From Oceaniferula marina (GTDB taxonomy: Bacteria; Verrucomicrobiota; Verrucomicrobiia; Verrucomicrobiales; Akkermansiaceae), in the NCBI RefSeq assembly GCF_013391475.1, contig NZ_JACBAZ010000003.1, positions 531,178-595,177 of the forward strand: a stretch of 64,000 nucleotides of DNA, read 5' to 3'. Shown in pieces: positions 9,305-17,990 of this stretch. How positions within the stretch are numbered: the first letter of the stretch is position 1; every line of letters begins with the position of its first letter. The notes under the pieces were generated by a model that searched no databases, had not been told where the DNA came from, and saw nothing but the letters and a program-made list of their open reading frames with translations. The position numbers were made by a program, and so were the translations under genes.

Positions 9305-10960
9305 ATCGTCCGAAAAAATTTCAGCCTGCTACTCGCTCTGCGCTACCTCAACCCGCTGCGCACCCACGTTTCTGTCATCACCCTGATCTCGCTGGCAGGG
9401 GTGGCTACCGGCGTCATGGTTCTGATCGTCGTCCTCTCCGTCTTCGGTGGCTTTGAACAACTGGTCAAAGAACGGGTCCTCAGCTACACCCCGCACATCC
9501 TGCTGCAACGGATCGCCCCGTGGCCCGATCCCGAACAATTCCCCGAATACAACGCCGAAGAAGAATGGCGGGCCGTCGAACAGTCGATGACCCAACTCGA
9601 CGGTGTGGAAAGCGCCTACGCCCTCATCAATGATCCGGTTCTGCTCGACCGCCACGGCGCCATCGCCCCAGCGAGCATGCAAGCCATCGACGCCGCCAAC
9701 CTCTCTCAGGTCGCCGCTCTCGAGGAGCTGATCAAACCCGGCAACGGCAACGCCGACATGGGAATGGGCGAAACCGCCGTGGTCTCCTCCCTCACCGCGG
9801 AAAAATTTGGCATCTCCCTCGGTGATGTCATCCAGATCCACTCCAGCCGCAACCTTCAGGAAATCAAACCTGCCCTCGACCGGATCGGCACCGAGGCCTT
9901 CGCCACCACCCACGCCGAGGTCCTCAGCCAGATCAAGGCGGATATCACCCGCATCACATCCGTAAAAGATGATCAGGAGGCCGTCCCGATCGAGGAACTA
10001 CAACACCTCTACTACAATCAAATCCAGCCACTGCTCGACTACAACATTCGCAATGCCGAAAAACAAATCCTCGATAACACCTTGAGGCATTTGGAAACAT
10101 TCACCAGCCGCAGCACCCCGGACCCCGACACCAGCGGCGACTTCCTTTTTCCCAAAGGCCACATGGCCAAAGCCATTGCACTGCTCGATCAACTCAAGGA
10201 TGTGGACCTCGATCAGGAAGACATCACCAACGTCAAGCAGATGAAAACCATCATCCTGCCCAAAGACCTCGAAGTCATCGGTATCTATCAGGCAACCCGC
10301 CATGCCTACAGCCCCGATGTCTTTGTTCCGCTTCCGATCGGCCAGGACCTTCTCGGCATCGGTGATGGTGTCCGCGGAATCGCCCTGCGACTAGACGAAC
10401 CCTACGACGCCCAAAAGGTTCTAGATGAAAGCATCCTACCCAACATGCCAAAGAACGGCCTCTGGTCGGCCCGCACCTGGATGGAAGACCACCAGCAACA
10501 ACTCGGTTTGATCAAAACCCAGCGCCAGTTACTCACCGTCTCACTATCCTTTATCATGCTGGTTTCCGCCTTCTCCATCATGGCCGTGATGTTCACCGTC
10601 ACCATCCAGAAAAAACGGGAAATCGGCGTCATGAAAGCCCTCGGAGCCACCCCGGCCCAACTCGTTCGCGTCTTCCTTTACCAGGGGATCCTGATCGGCC
10701 TGTTCGGAGGCATCATCGGCCTGACACTCGGCAATCTCGTGCTCGACAACCTACAATCCATCCTCGACCTCTTTGCCTCCTGGGGATTCGACCCCTTCCC
10801 CTCCGATTTCAACGGCTTTGACGGCCTACCCGTGATCAAACAACGACACGAATTCATCGCCGTCTTCCTCTTCGCCTTCATCCTCTGCACTCTGGCCACC
10901 CTCGTCCCCGCTATGGTCGCCTCCAAAAGCGATGCCGCCAAATCCTTGCGAAATATGTAA
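9305..10960 (+). CDS. LolC/LolE-type ABC transporter permease, 5' end irregular
   Basis: A FtsX/MacB-fold permease with the lipoprotein-releasing (LolC/E) layout. One N-terminal helix starts at ITLISLAGVATGV and is followed by a large periplasmic domain. Three C-terminal helices follow, with the signature EIGVMKALGATPAQLVR. It would pull lipoproteins from the inner membrane with a LolD ATPase, which is not in this window. Family similarity (NFSLLLALRYLNPLRT) clearly begins near 9314. No ATG, GTG or TTG exists in this frame between 9170 and a GTG at 9401, which would cut into the first helix. Options are a rare ATC start at 9305, or GTG 9237 in another frame joined by one extra A in the A6 run at 9313-9318. 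The stop is certain and the start is not. Confidence 0.8.
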   Translation: MVRKNFSLLLALRYLNPLRTHVSVITLISLAGVATGVMVLIVVLSVFGGFEQLVKERVLSYTPHILLQRIAPWPDPEQFPEYNAEEEWRAVEQSMTQLDGVESAYALINDPVLLDRHGAIAPASMQAIDAANLSQVAALEELIKPGNGNADMGMGETAVVSSLTAEKFGISLGDVIQIHSSRNLQEIKPALDRIGTEAFATTHAEVLSQIKADITRITSVKDDQEAVPIEELQHLYYNQIQPLLDYNIRNAEKQILDNTLRHLETFTSRSTPDPDTSGDFLFPKGHMAKAIALLDQLKDVDLDQEDITNVKQMKTIILPKDLEVIGIYQATRHAYSPDVFVPLPIGQDLLGIGDGVRGIALRLDEPYDAQKVLDESILPNMPKNGLWSARTWMEDHQQQLGLIKTQRQLLTVSLSFIMLVSAFSIMAVMFTVTIQKKREIGVMKALGATPAQLVRVFLYQGILIGLFGGIIGLTLGNLVLDNLQSILDLFASWGFDPFPSDFNGFDGLPVIKQRHEFIAVFLFAFILCTLATLVPAMVASKSDAAKSLRNM

Positions 10961-11021
10961 GACTCCCAGTCCGTAACTCTTCCATCCTTATTCTTTTCAC
11001 CCACTATCCGGAACTTTCACC

Positions 11022-12914
11022 ATGCGATCCATCATCATTCTCCTCGCCGCCACCGCCACCCTGGTCCAGGCAAAAATCACCCGCACCCCCTACCTCCAAC
11101 TCGCCAACGACAGCTCAATCCATATCGTTTGGCGCACCGATAACGCAATCCAGCCAAGCATCCGCTACGGCCTGAGCGCGGAGCAGTTAGGGGAAAGCTC
11201 GGATACCGTCCTGACGCGGCAAACCAAAAAAGACAACAAGGACGCAAGCACGCCCCCCCTATTCGACGCCCCCAAAGGGACCTTCCAGTATGAAGCCAAG
11301 GTCTCCGGACTCAAAGCGGATACCCTCTACCACTACGCCGTTTTTGACGGCCAAAAGCGCCTCACCCCCAACGACGGCACTTACACCTTCCGCACCCACC
11401 CAAAACCAGGCAGCCCGCGCGACCTCTACTTTTGGGCTGTCGGCGATTCCGGCACCGGCAGCATCTATCAGAAAAAAGTGTTCCAGGCGATGCTCGACTA
11501 CAACGCCAAACACAAACTCACACTGGATATGTATCTGCACGTCGGAGACATGGCATACGGGTCCGGCAAAGACCCCGAATTCCAATCGAAATTCTTCCAA
11601 ATTTACCAACCAACGCTGCGCAACACCGTCTGCTGGCCCGCCATGGGTAACCACGAAGGTTACACCTCCAACGGCAAAACCGGAGTCGGCCCGTATTACG
11701 ACGCCTATGTCTCACCAACCAAGGGAGAAGCCGGCGGCGTCCCCTCCGGCACCGAAGCCTACTACTCCTACGACTACGGACGCGTCCATTTCATCGTTTT
11801 GAACTCCCACGACCTCGACCGCAAACCCACCGCCACCATGGCGCAGTGGCTCAAGGAAGACCTCGCCAAAACCTCCTCGAAGAAGTCCGACTGGATCGTC
11901 GCCTTCTGGCACCACCCACCCTACACCAAGGGAAGTCACGACTCCGATAAAGAAAAGCAACTCATCGAAATGCGTGAATACATCATGCCGATTCTCGAGT
12001 CCTCCGGAGTCGATCTCGTCCTCACCGGTCACTCCCATATTTACGAACGTTCCATGCTCATCGACGGTGCCTACGACACCCCGACCACCGCGGAAAATCA
12101 TGTCCTCGATGACGGTGACGGCCACCATCAGGGTGACGGGTCCTACCAAAAAAGCCCGGGCTTGAAACCCAACGAAGGAACAATCCAGATTGTCACCGGC
12201 CACGGTGGCCAGGGGCTCCGCCGCAAAGGATATTCTCCCATCATGAAGCGTAGTATCCTCGAACATGGCTCCACACTGGTCTGGGTCAAAGGTGATACCC
12301 TGAGTGCCATCATGCTCGATAAAACAGGCAAGGTTGCCGATGAATTCCAAATCGAGAAAAAACAAGCCGTCACCCCAACCCGGATCGCCAAACCCTGGAG
12401 CCCCACCGATTTGACCGCCGGCACCTATCTAATCCCGAAAAATGCCAGCTGGTCATACCTCTCCGAAGGTCACCCCGCTGCCGAATGGGCCAAGCCGGGG
12501 TTCAATACCTCAACCTGGAAAACCGGGCGCGCCGGATTCGGCTACGGTGACAACGATGACACCACCATCACCAACATCCAAGGAAAGCAAAACTGCATCT
12601 ACATCCGCAAAAACTTCACCTTAAAAAAGGCCGCAGATGCCAAAAAACTCTGGTTGTCCATCAACTACGACGACGGCTTCATCCTCTACCTCAATGGCAA
12701 GGAAGCCTTCCGCCAGAATGTCAAAAAAGGTCGCGGGAAAGAGGCCAAGGGTGTGGCCCACCACGATGCCGTCAAGTTCGATCAGTTCGATCTCTCCCCC
12801 TTCGCCTCACTGCTGAAGGAAGGCAATAACACCATCGCCATCGAAGGACACAACCGTAACCTGAATAGCTCCGACCTCAGCCTTCACCCGACGCTGATCC
12901 TAAAGACTAAATAG
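11022..12914 (+). CDS. exported purple-acid-phosphatase-like metallophosphoesterase
   Basis: A 630-residue protein with a short signal peptide (cleavage near VQA-KITR). The N-terminal ~100 residues form the Fn3-like domain of purple acid phosphatases (TPYLQL...IHIVWRT). The metallophosphatase core shows its metal-ligand blocks in order: GDSG (Asp142), GDMAYG (Asp176), GNHE (Asn210, His211), HHPPY (His297-298) and GHSHIYERS (His337, His339). Residues ~465-630 form a beta-sandwich resembling the jelly-roll domain appended to secreted glycosidases (DDGFILYLNGKE). It probably releases phosphate from extracellular esters. It starts 61 bases after the Lol-type permease and may share its transcript. 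Confidence 0.88.
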   Translation: MRSIIILLAATATLVQAKITRTPYLQLANDSSIHIVWRTDNAIQPSIRYGLSAEQLGESSDTVLTRQTKKDNKDASTPPLFDAPKGTFQYEAKVSGLKADTLYHYAVFDGQKRLTPNDGTYTFRTHPKPGSPRDLYFWAVGDSGTGSIYQKKVFQAMLDYNAKHKLTLDMYLHVGDMAYGSGKDPEFQSKFFQIYQPTLRNTVCWPAMGNHEGYTSNGKTGVGPYYDAYVSPTKGEAGGVPSGTEAYYSYDYGRVHFIVLNSHDLDRKPTATMAQWLKEDLAKTSSKKSDWIVAFWHHPPYTKGSHDSDKEKQLIEMREYIMPILESSGVDLVLTGHSHIYERSMLIDGAYDTPTTAENHVLDDGDGHHQGDGSYQKSPGLKPNEGTIQIVTGHGGQGLRRKGYSPIMKRSILEHGSTLVWVKGDTLSAIMLDKTGKVADEFQIEKKQAVTPTRIAKPWSPTDLTAGTYLIPKNASWSYLSEGHPAAEWAKPGFNTSTWKTGRAGFGYGDNDDTTITNIQGKQNCIYIRKNFTLKKAADAKKLWLSINYDDGFILYLNGKEAFRQNVKKGRGKEAKGVAHHDAVKFDQFDLSPFASLLKEGNNTIAIEGHNRNLNSSDLSLHPTLILKTK

Positions 12915-12932
12915 TCTCCAGCAAGATGTCCC

Positions 12933-13838
12933 ATGGGACCGATCAAACCAACTTCCGTCTTTCTCGTTCTGGCGCTCTGCGCGTCCTTAGTTCACGCTCA
13001 TGAGAGCCCGGAACACACGATTGAAGCGATCAATCAACACGCCCAACTCACGCCGGCCCAACTCCACCAGCGCGCAATCGCCAAACGGGCACTGAACCAA
13101 CACTCATCGGCAATCACCGACCTCACAACCGCCATTCAAGCCGCTCCCGATCAACTCGGGTTCCGACTGGAGCTCGCCCGAACCCAACTCGAAGCTGGCC
13201 ACAACCGCAACACCCTGCACACGCTGGCTCAGGCCCTGCCTCTGGCCACCACCCCGGAACAACAGGCGGAAATCCACCAGCTACGCGCCGAGGCCTATCA
13301 GGCGCTCAACCAGCACCAACAAGCACTCAAATCGATCCAGCAAGCATTCCAACTCATCCCCTCGGGAGAAATCGACTGGTATCTGCTCCGTGCCCATAGC
13401 CAGGGCCACCTCGGCCAACACCAACAACGGATCGATGACCTCGCCTCCGGCTTGAAACATCACCCGAGCGCTGTCGTTAAAAATCATTGGATCGATGCCC
13501 TCATCGACGCCGGATCATTCCATTCCGCCCTTGTTGAAATCAACCGCGAGCTCGAAGACCGCCGCTGGACGTCCTCCTATCTCATTAAACGTGCCCGCAG
13601 CCTGCAAGGGCTCAACCGAACGCAGGAAGCTACCGCCGACCTCAAAACGGCCCTCGCCGAAATCACAGCCCGGCTCAATCCCCAACGCCCCGACCTGCTG
13701 TTACTCGCCGACCAAGCGGTCGCCTATTCTCTCCTCGGTGAGCAAGACCAGTCAGCCCGATCCATTCAACAACTCCATGCCCACCACGCTCCTCGATGGA
13801 TCATCAGCCGGGCCAGCAGACACATCCCCAACAAGTAG
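12933..13838 (+). CDS. exported TPR-repeat protein
   Basis: A 301-residue protein with a signal peptide (hydrophobic core SVFLVLALCASLVHA, cleavage before HESPEH). About seven tetratricopeptide-like helical pairs follow, for example HQRAIAKRALNQHSSAITDL and AEAYQALNQHQQALKSI. The protein is rich in Gln, His and Ala. It lies 18 bases after the phosphatase gene and is probably co-transcribed with it, which suggests a periplasmic scaffold or assembly role. No catalytic motif is visible. Confidence 0.75.
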   Translation: MGPIKPTSVFLVLALCASLVHAHESPEHTIEAINQHAQLTPAQLHQRAIAKRALNQHSSAITDLTTAIQAAPDQLGFRLELARTQLEAGHNRNTLHTLAQALPLATTPEQQAEIHQLRAEAYQALNQHQQALKSIQQAFQLIPSGEIDWYLLRAHSQGHLGQHQQRIDDLASGLKHHPSAVVKNHWIDALIDAGSFHSALVEINRELEDRRWTSSYLIKRARSLQGLNRTQEATADLKTALAEITARLNPQRPDLLLLADQAVAYSLLGEQDQSARSIQQLHAHHAPRWIISRASRHIPNK

Positions 13839-13968
13839 GGCGGATCGTTCATCTACCGTCCGCTTTGTGCAGAATATACATTCGCTCGCCCTCCCTTGCT
13901 CCCTTTCCCTGGATTGCCGACAGATTGGAAATCTGCCTCCCCTCCACACCGCATCACCACAGCCCACC

Positions 13969-14058
13969 ATGATCGCCAAACCCTCCAAATGGACCCTGCC
14001 CATCACAATCCTGCTCATTTTTATCGTCATCATTCTCGGCTGGCTCTTCGGAAACTAA
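13969..14058 (+). CDS. possible 29-residue single-span membrane peptide
   Basis: ATG at 13969 opens a 29-codon frame: a basic N-terminus (MIAKPSKW), one hydrophobic span (about 16 residues of I, L, V, F) and a short WLFGN tail. The composition is typical of real small membrane proteins, but no ribosome-binding site is clear. Its stop codon TAA sits exactly at the left border of the repeat element that follows, so the reading frame may have been closed by that insertion. Confidence 0.4.
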   Translation: MIAKPSKWTLPITILLIFIVIILGWLFGN

Positions 14059-14261
14059 TACCAAGTAGTAAAACAGACGGGACGATAGCCGAGATGAATG
14101 AGTTCTTTGGTAAGGCGCGACGAAGGAATGGTGCGGGCACCATGACTAAGGAGAAACAAAGCCAAAGGAGTCATTCATCCGGAACTCTCATGCATCACGC
14201 AGTGCTTTTCCAAATACCTCAACAACGATCAATCGTCTCGTCTGTTTTGCGGAGTGGTATT
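14057..14261. repeat. MITE-like structured repeat, copy A
   Basis: A 205-base element without a convincing gene. Its ends are an imperfect inverted repeat of about 29 bases: the left end begins aataccaagtag and continues to cagacgggacga, and the right end mirrors it up to tggtatt. The centre holds a perfect hairpin: ATGGTGC at 14128-14134, a GG loop, and GCACCAT at 14137-14143. It is preceded by GGCGC with a 9-base spacer. Copy B at 46985-47167 has the same layout with a different stem sequence. No transposase is present, so if mobile it would depend on an element elsewhere. Confidence 0.65.
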
Positions 14262-14350
14262 AGCCGCCAACCAAACGTCCTCGCATAGAACCTTGATCCA
14301 CCCCATCTTCCTCCTTGCCCATTCTTCACCCCTCACCTAAAACTTTCCTC

Positions 14351-14911
14351 ATGCGCGACATCGTTTATTTCGACCTCGAAACCCAACGCAGCTTCGGCGA
14401 CGTCGGCGGAGCTGCCAATAAAGACAAAATGGGGATTTCGGTCGGTGTCGCCTACTCTACCCGCACCGGCGAATACCACATCTTCGGCGAAGACCAAACC
14501 GACGAGCTCGTCAACATGCTCACCCGGGCAGACCTCGTCGTCGGCTACAACCACATGTATTTCGATTACCCCGTGCTGCAAGGGTACACCATCCTCGATC
14601 TCGCCAGCACCACCGTGAACCTCGATATGCTCATCGAAGTCGAACAATTGCTCGGCCACCGATTAAAACTCGATGCGATTGCCTCCGCCTCACTCGGCAT
14701 GGGCAAAACCGCCGACGGACTGGACGCCCTGCGCTGGTGGCAGGAATACAAAAAAACCGGCAACCCGGAGCCCATGATGAAAATCGCCGAATACTGCTGC
14801 TACGACGTCAAATGCACCAAAGAGGTCCACGAATACGGTGTCAACAATGGCCTGCTCAAGTACTCCGACCGATCCGGCAATATTGCCGAGGTCAAAGTCG
14901 ACTGGTCCTAA
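14351..14911 (+). CDS. RNase H-fold 3'-5' exonuclease-like protein
   Basis: A 186-residue protein starting at ATG 14351. The start DIVYFDLETQ carries the DxE pair of DEDD-type exonucleases. VVGYNHMYFDYPVL gives the NxxxFD motif of the second block, and the C-terminal YCCYDVKCTKEV supplies a late Asp in the YxxxD position. The resemblance is to YprB-like or DnaQ-superfamily nucleases that often accompany helicases. No partner gene is nearby. A longer upstream frame from 14315 lacks family resemblance and was not used. It probably acts on RNA or DNA ends in the cytoplasm. Confidence 0.75.
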   Translation: MRDIVYFDLETQRSFGDVGGAANKDKMGISVGVAYSTRTGEYHIFGEDQTDELVNMLTRADLVVGYNHMYFDYPVLQGYTILDLASTTVNLDMLIEVEQLLGHRLKLDAIASASLGMGKTADGLDALRWWQEYKKTGNPEPMMKIAEYCCYDVKCTKEVHEYGVNNGLLKYSDRSGNIAEVKVDWS

Positions 14912-14941
14912 CCACCAGTGCACAAAGAAGTGGCCCCACCG

Positions 14942-15138
14942 CAGGGCTCCTGCATTAGGGAGATTATCTCGGTGATACCTGCAGCGCTAACAGGATAGTC
15001 AGGATTTGTAATTTTCAAAGATCAAGGTTTGCCCAAAACTTATCGCTCACTTCAAAAAATCCTGTAAATCCTCTTCGATCATGTGAATCCTGTCAGCGCC
15101 GAAGGCTGTTAGCCCCGAGTATATTCGCCCTGGGGTTC
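14942..15138 (+). repeat. dispersed 195-base repeat, copy 1
   Basis: An intergenic sequence running from cagggctcctgcattaggga to about ggctgttagccccgagtat. It matches the reverse complement of 58619-58814 over nearly its whole length, with scattered substitutions. The longest shared stretches surround 'tcaaagatcaaggtttgccc' and 'aaatcctgtaaa'. No open frame is conserved between the copies. It may be a non-autonomous element or a structured RNA-like unit. Confidence 0.7.
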
Positions 15139-15197
15139 ACCGAACGATTCGACCTTGACCTGTCACATAGCTTACGTTAGAGATTCAAGCCATCGAT

Positions 15198-16412
15198 ATG
15201 GCTTCTTTCACATTGTCACGCCTTTTTCCTATCTGGGGACTCAGTCTCTTACTCACATCACTCAGCAACGGCCAAACTGATCCGGCTCCAAGCACGGAAA
15301 CCAACCATAGCCACACCGGACTCCAACAAACCGAGATCAAAGGGCTCTTGGTCATGAAAATGAGTAACGGCAAATATGCTGGTGCGGCGGCTCAAATGAA
15401 CGCCACCGTGATTGAAAAAAAAGCCGACTTCGAAATCGGCTTTAACCAATCCGTTGGCAGCATGATGGACTCGGCCACCAAAGAGGTCGAAAAATTCATC
15501 CGGGTTCGATACGCCAAACGTCTCCCTACAGGCATGCGGATTGAATTTGCATTTTCAAACAAGTATTCCCCCAAAGACGGCCCATCCGCAGCCGTTGCCT
15601 GCGCACTAATGGCCGACTCCATTCTATCCGGAAACGAGCTCGATCAGGGCTTTGCCGCCACCGGCGACATGACTGCCACCGGAGATGTCCGCGCTGTGGG
15701 AGGTGTTCAATCAAAGATCAAAGGGGCCATAAAAAAACAATGCACCATCGTCACCATCCCAAAAGGAAATCAGGCAGCGGTTGCCGACTCCTACATCATC
15801 AAAGGACTCAAACCTCTGTATGCTATACAAATCTTCTCCGTTGAAACCTTCGATGAAGCTCTCGAACTCGCCAAATCGAAAAGAAAGGAAAACATACAAA
15901 AAGCCATCGATGAGTTTGCCCTGGTGCAAAAGGCACTCAATAAAAATGAGAAATACATCTATAACAGTAAAGTACAGGCAAAATTGCGGCAGGTCATCAC
16001 ACTTGCACCCCACCACCTGTCTGCAAAAAATCTCCTGCTTCATGGTCTGAAAAAAGGACCTCAACGGCTCTCACTCGTCGGATCCATCAATTGCATCAAT
16101 GCCGCTCACGAAAACTTCGGATCCATTCTCGAGGACAATAGCTTCTCAACCAGCCGCATCGATCAAGACGTCCTCACCGAACTAATCTACGAATTCAGAC
16201 GACTGCGAACCAAACTCGACAAGCGAACGATCCCCTGCACCGACGCCTACGTCGATCTCGCTGAATTTATCAAAGACGTACGCAACCGGAAAATCTTCAA
16301 CCAACAACTTCAGGAAAAGCTAACCTCCATGATCGAAACCGTGGTATCCGAACGCAAAAAACTCTTCAACAATCCGCAAGTTCGCGAAGAAATCATGGAA
16401 GACTACCAATAG
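15198..16412 (+). CDS. exported Lon-type (S16) serine protease domain protein
   Basis: A 404-residue protein with an N-terminal signal peptide (core LFPIWGLSLLLTSLSNG) followed by a Lon proteolytic domain without the Lon ATPase. The motif KDGPSAAVACAL contains Ser130 and GGVQSKIKGA contains Lys173. The 43-residue spacing equals that of the Ser-Lys dyad in E. coli Lon (679/722). The domain end TIVTIPKGNQ also fits. The last ~180 residues are helical with no recognised family. The protein should therefore be an ATP-independent periplasmic or surface Lon-fold protease. The 3' end overlaps the convergent formyltransferase gene by 20 bases. Lon-fold proteases without ATPase are known, but an exported one this size is uncommon in my experience. 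Confidence 0.82.
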   Translation: MASFTLSRLFPIWGLSLLLTSLSNGQTDPAPSTETNHSHTGLQQTEIKGLLVMKMSNGKYAGAAAQMNATVIEKKADFEIGFNQSVGSMMDSATKEVEKFIRVRYAKRLPTGMRIEFAFSNKYSPKDGPSAAVACALMADSILSGNELDQGFAATGDMTATGDVRAVGGVQSKIKGAIKKQCTIVTIPKGNQAAVADSYIIKGLKPLYAIQIFSVETFDEALELAKSKRKENIQKAIDEFALVQKALNKNEKYIYNSKVQAKLRQVITLAPHHLSAKNLLLHGLKKGPQRLSLVGSINCINAAHENFGSILEDNSFSTSRIDQDVLTELIYEFRRLRTKLDKRTIPCTDAYVDLAEFIKDVRNRKIFNQQLQEKLTSMIETVVSERKKLFNNPQVREEIMEDYQ

Positions 16413-17352
16413 CCGCCCCCTCAAGCGTTTCAAAGCGCTCCCCCGATTTCAGCTGAAACAACTGACGAAAACGAACACCGGTACACAGGAGGTCACGAGA
16501 AGAGACCACGTCCACCCGTAGACAAGCGGCATCCCTGCAGAGAATATACAAGTTCGGATCGCCCTGAGCCTCAACAACCGTTCCTGCAGGCTCATCAGGT
16601 GGATCCGATAAAGAGATCACAGTTACCTCATGCAAGCATAACGGAACCATACGTATGCCTGTTTCTGCTCCCGGATAGGAAGGGTTGCAGGCTCGGACCA
16701 GACGATCTATTTCATCCGCATCCATCTGCTCCCAGTCAATCTGCAAATCCGTACCGGCCGGGCGGGTCTGGTAATTTGCAACTGCTTCATCCTGCTCACA
16801 TAAGGTTCCCTCGCCTCGCTCCAAATACTCACACAACGCATCCATTGCCGCCGGACCTCCATGTGCCAACTTGGCCAGATGCGTTCCCAACACGTCATGC
16901 TCCGTGAAATCCAAGGAATGCGACCATAACACCTCTCCGGAATCGAACATCCTCTCCATCTTGTGCAGAGTTAAGCCCCCACCCTTCTCTCCATTCCTCA
17001 TCTGCCAAAACACCGGGTCTGGTCCCCGATAGAATGGCAATTGGCCGAGGTGAACATTCCAGCACCCTTGCGCTGGAAAAGCTAACACGCAGTCAGGAAA
17101 CCGGTAAGGAAAGGTCATAACAACGATGGCCTCAGGATTTACATCCTTCAGCCACGCCATCAAATTGCATTCCAACTTATTTTTCTGACAGACAAAAAAG
17201 GGAATCCTTGCCGATTCGGCCACCCCCCGCACTTCCAGCGCATACGCATGTCCGTAATCAGAAACCACCACACCAGCCAACACCTTCCGCTGTAGCAATC
17301 TCACGAGAGCCAGCTGACTCACGCCATGATTACAGAATAATACTATTTTCAT
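16393..17352 (-). CDS. formyltransferase family enzyme (Fmt-like fold)
   Basis: A 319-residue protein of the folate-dependent formyltransferase family. The catalytic triad of the family is visible: Asn99 and His101 in CWNVHLGQLPFYRG, and Asp137 in MFDSGEV. The His-Asp spacing is 36, as in methionyl-tRNA formyltransferase (His108/Asp144). The C-terminal ~100 residues resemble the Fmt C-terminal beta domain. The N-terminal sequence is divergent from housekeeping Fmt. With a DUF6916-like gene 15 bases upstream in the same direction and tail-collar genes divergent, this copy probably formylates a sugar amine or a peptide of that cluster, not initiator tRNA. The substrate is inferred only from context. 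Confidence 0.75.
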   Translation of the reverse strand: MKIVLFCNHGVSQLALVRLLQRKVLAGVVVSDYGHAYALEVRGVAESARIPFFVCQKNKLECNLMAWLKDVNPEAIVVMTFPYRFPDCVLAFPAQGCWNVHLGQLPFYRGPDPVFWQMRNGEKGGGLTLHKMERMFDSGEVLWSHSLDFTEHDVLGTHLAKLAHGGPAAMDALCEYLERGEGTLCEQDEAVANYQTRPAGTDLQIDWEQMDADEIDRLVRACNPSYPGAETGIRMVPLCLHEVTVISLSDPPDEPAGTVVEAQGDPNLYILCRDAACLRVDVVSSRDLLCTGVRFRQLFQLKSGERFETLEGAAIGSLP

Positions 17353-17367
17353 GATCCGTTTTTTTGA

Positions 17368-17673
17368 TTACCCGACAATCGCAACATACTGACACTTCGC
17401 TTCACCCCCATCCTCCAACATCTTCTCAGCTTGTAGATTGAACACCCCACATTCTTCGCTTTCCACGCATCTCCACGCAACAACACCCCCGTCCACCTCA
17501 GGGCGAAAATCACCATGAAACACAAACACATACGGCTGACTCGAAACACCCTCAGGCAAATCTCCAACACGCTCAGGCAAAACCACCACCTCTTTCAGCA
17601 CCAACAATAAATTTTTTTTGCAAGCTATCTGATAGGTTCGACCGACTCGATTTTTGTGGTGTTCCATATGCAT
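17368..17673 (-). CDS. DUF6916-like small protein
   Basis: A ~101-residue protein (ATG 17673; GTG at 17691 would add six residues, ATG 17667 would remove two). The pattern YQIACKKNLLLVLKEVVVLPE, then QPYVFVFHGDF, and the end YVAIVG resembles the all-beta DUF6916 domain that is often encoded near tail-collar/MdpB genes. The match is by eye and distant. It is the first gene of a two-gene minus-strand unit with the formyltransferase and is divergent from the tail-collar genes. A structural or assembly role for that system is a guess. Confidence 0.5.
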   Translation of the reverse strand: MHMEHHKNRVGRTYQIACKKNLLLVLKEVVVLPERVGDLPEGVSSQPYVFVFHGDFRPEVDGGVVAWRCVESEECGVFNLQAEKMLEDGGEAKCQYVAIVG

Positions 17674-17691
17674 TCCCGATCTATCCACCAC

Positions 17692-17990
17692 TCCGACAAG
17701 CTTGTCAATAAGTCAATCGATCACAAATCGTCACACAAGCGAACATCTTTTTTCTAGACACTCACCTTCATTACATTAAGTTCGGCGAGTCCTCACCAAA
17801 CAAACTAACATTTTCTATCATGTTCTATGTGAACCCTGTATTACAGGACCAAGGACAACCTAACTAAAACCACCAACCAAACCCCACTCGCAAACAAAAC
17901 ATCGAACTGCTTATTTTTTCAAACCCCACACCGCCTGGCATAGGCACTGTGCGCTAGTGTACTGAACCCCCGGTCATACTAAACCAACAC
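17692..17990. other. gene-free divergent intergenic region
   Basis: This A/T-richer stretch separates the two arms of the cluster and should carry their promoters. No reading frame with protein-like composition was found on either strand. A convincing -35/-10 pair could not be chosen by eye. Confidence 0.4.

Noticed and set aside
16393..17352. Formyltransferase as the housekeeping fmt
   Set aside because: The catalytic residues fit, but the sequence is divergent and it sits with a DUF6916-like gene and not with def or other translation genes. It is not excluded with certainty.
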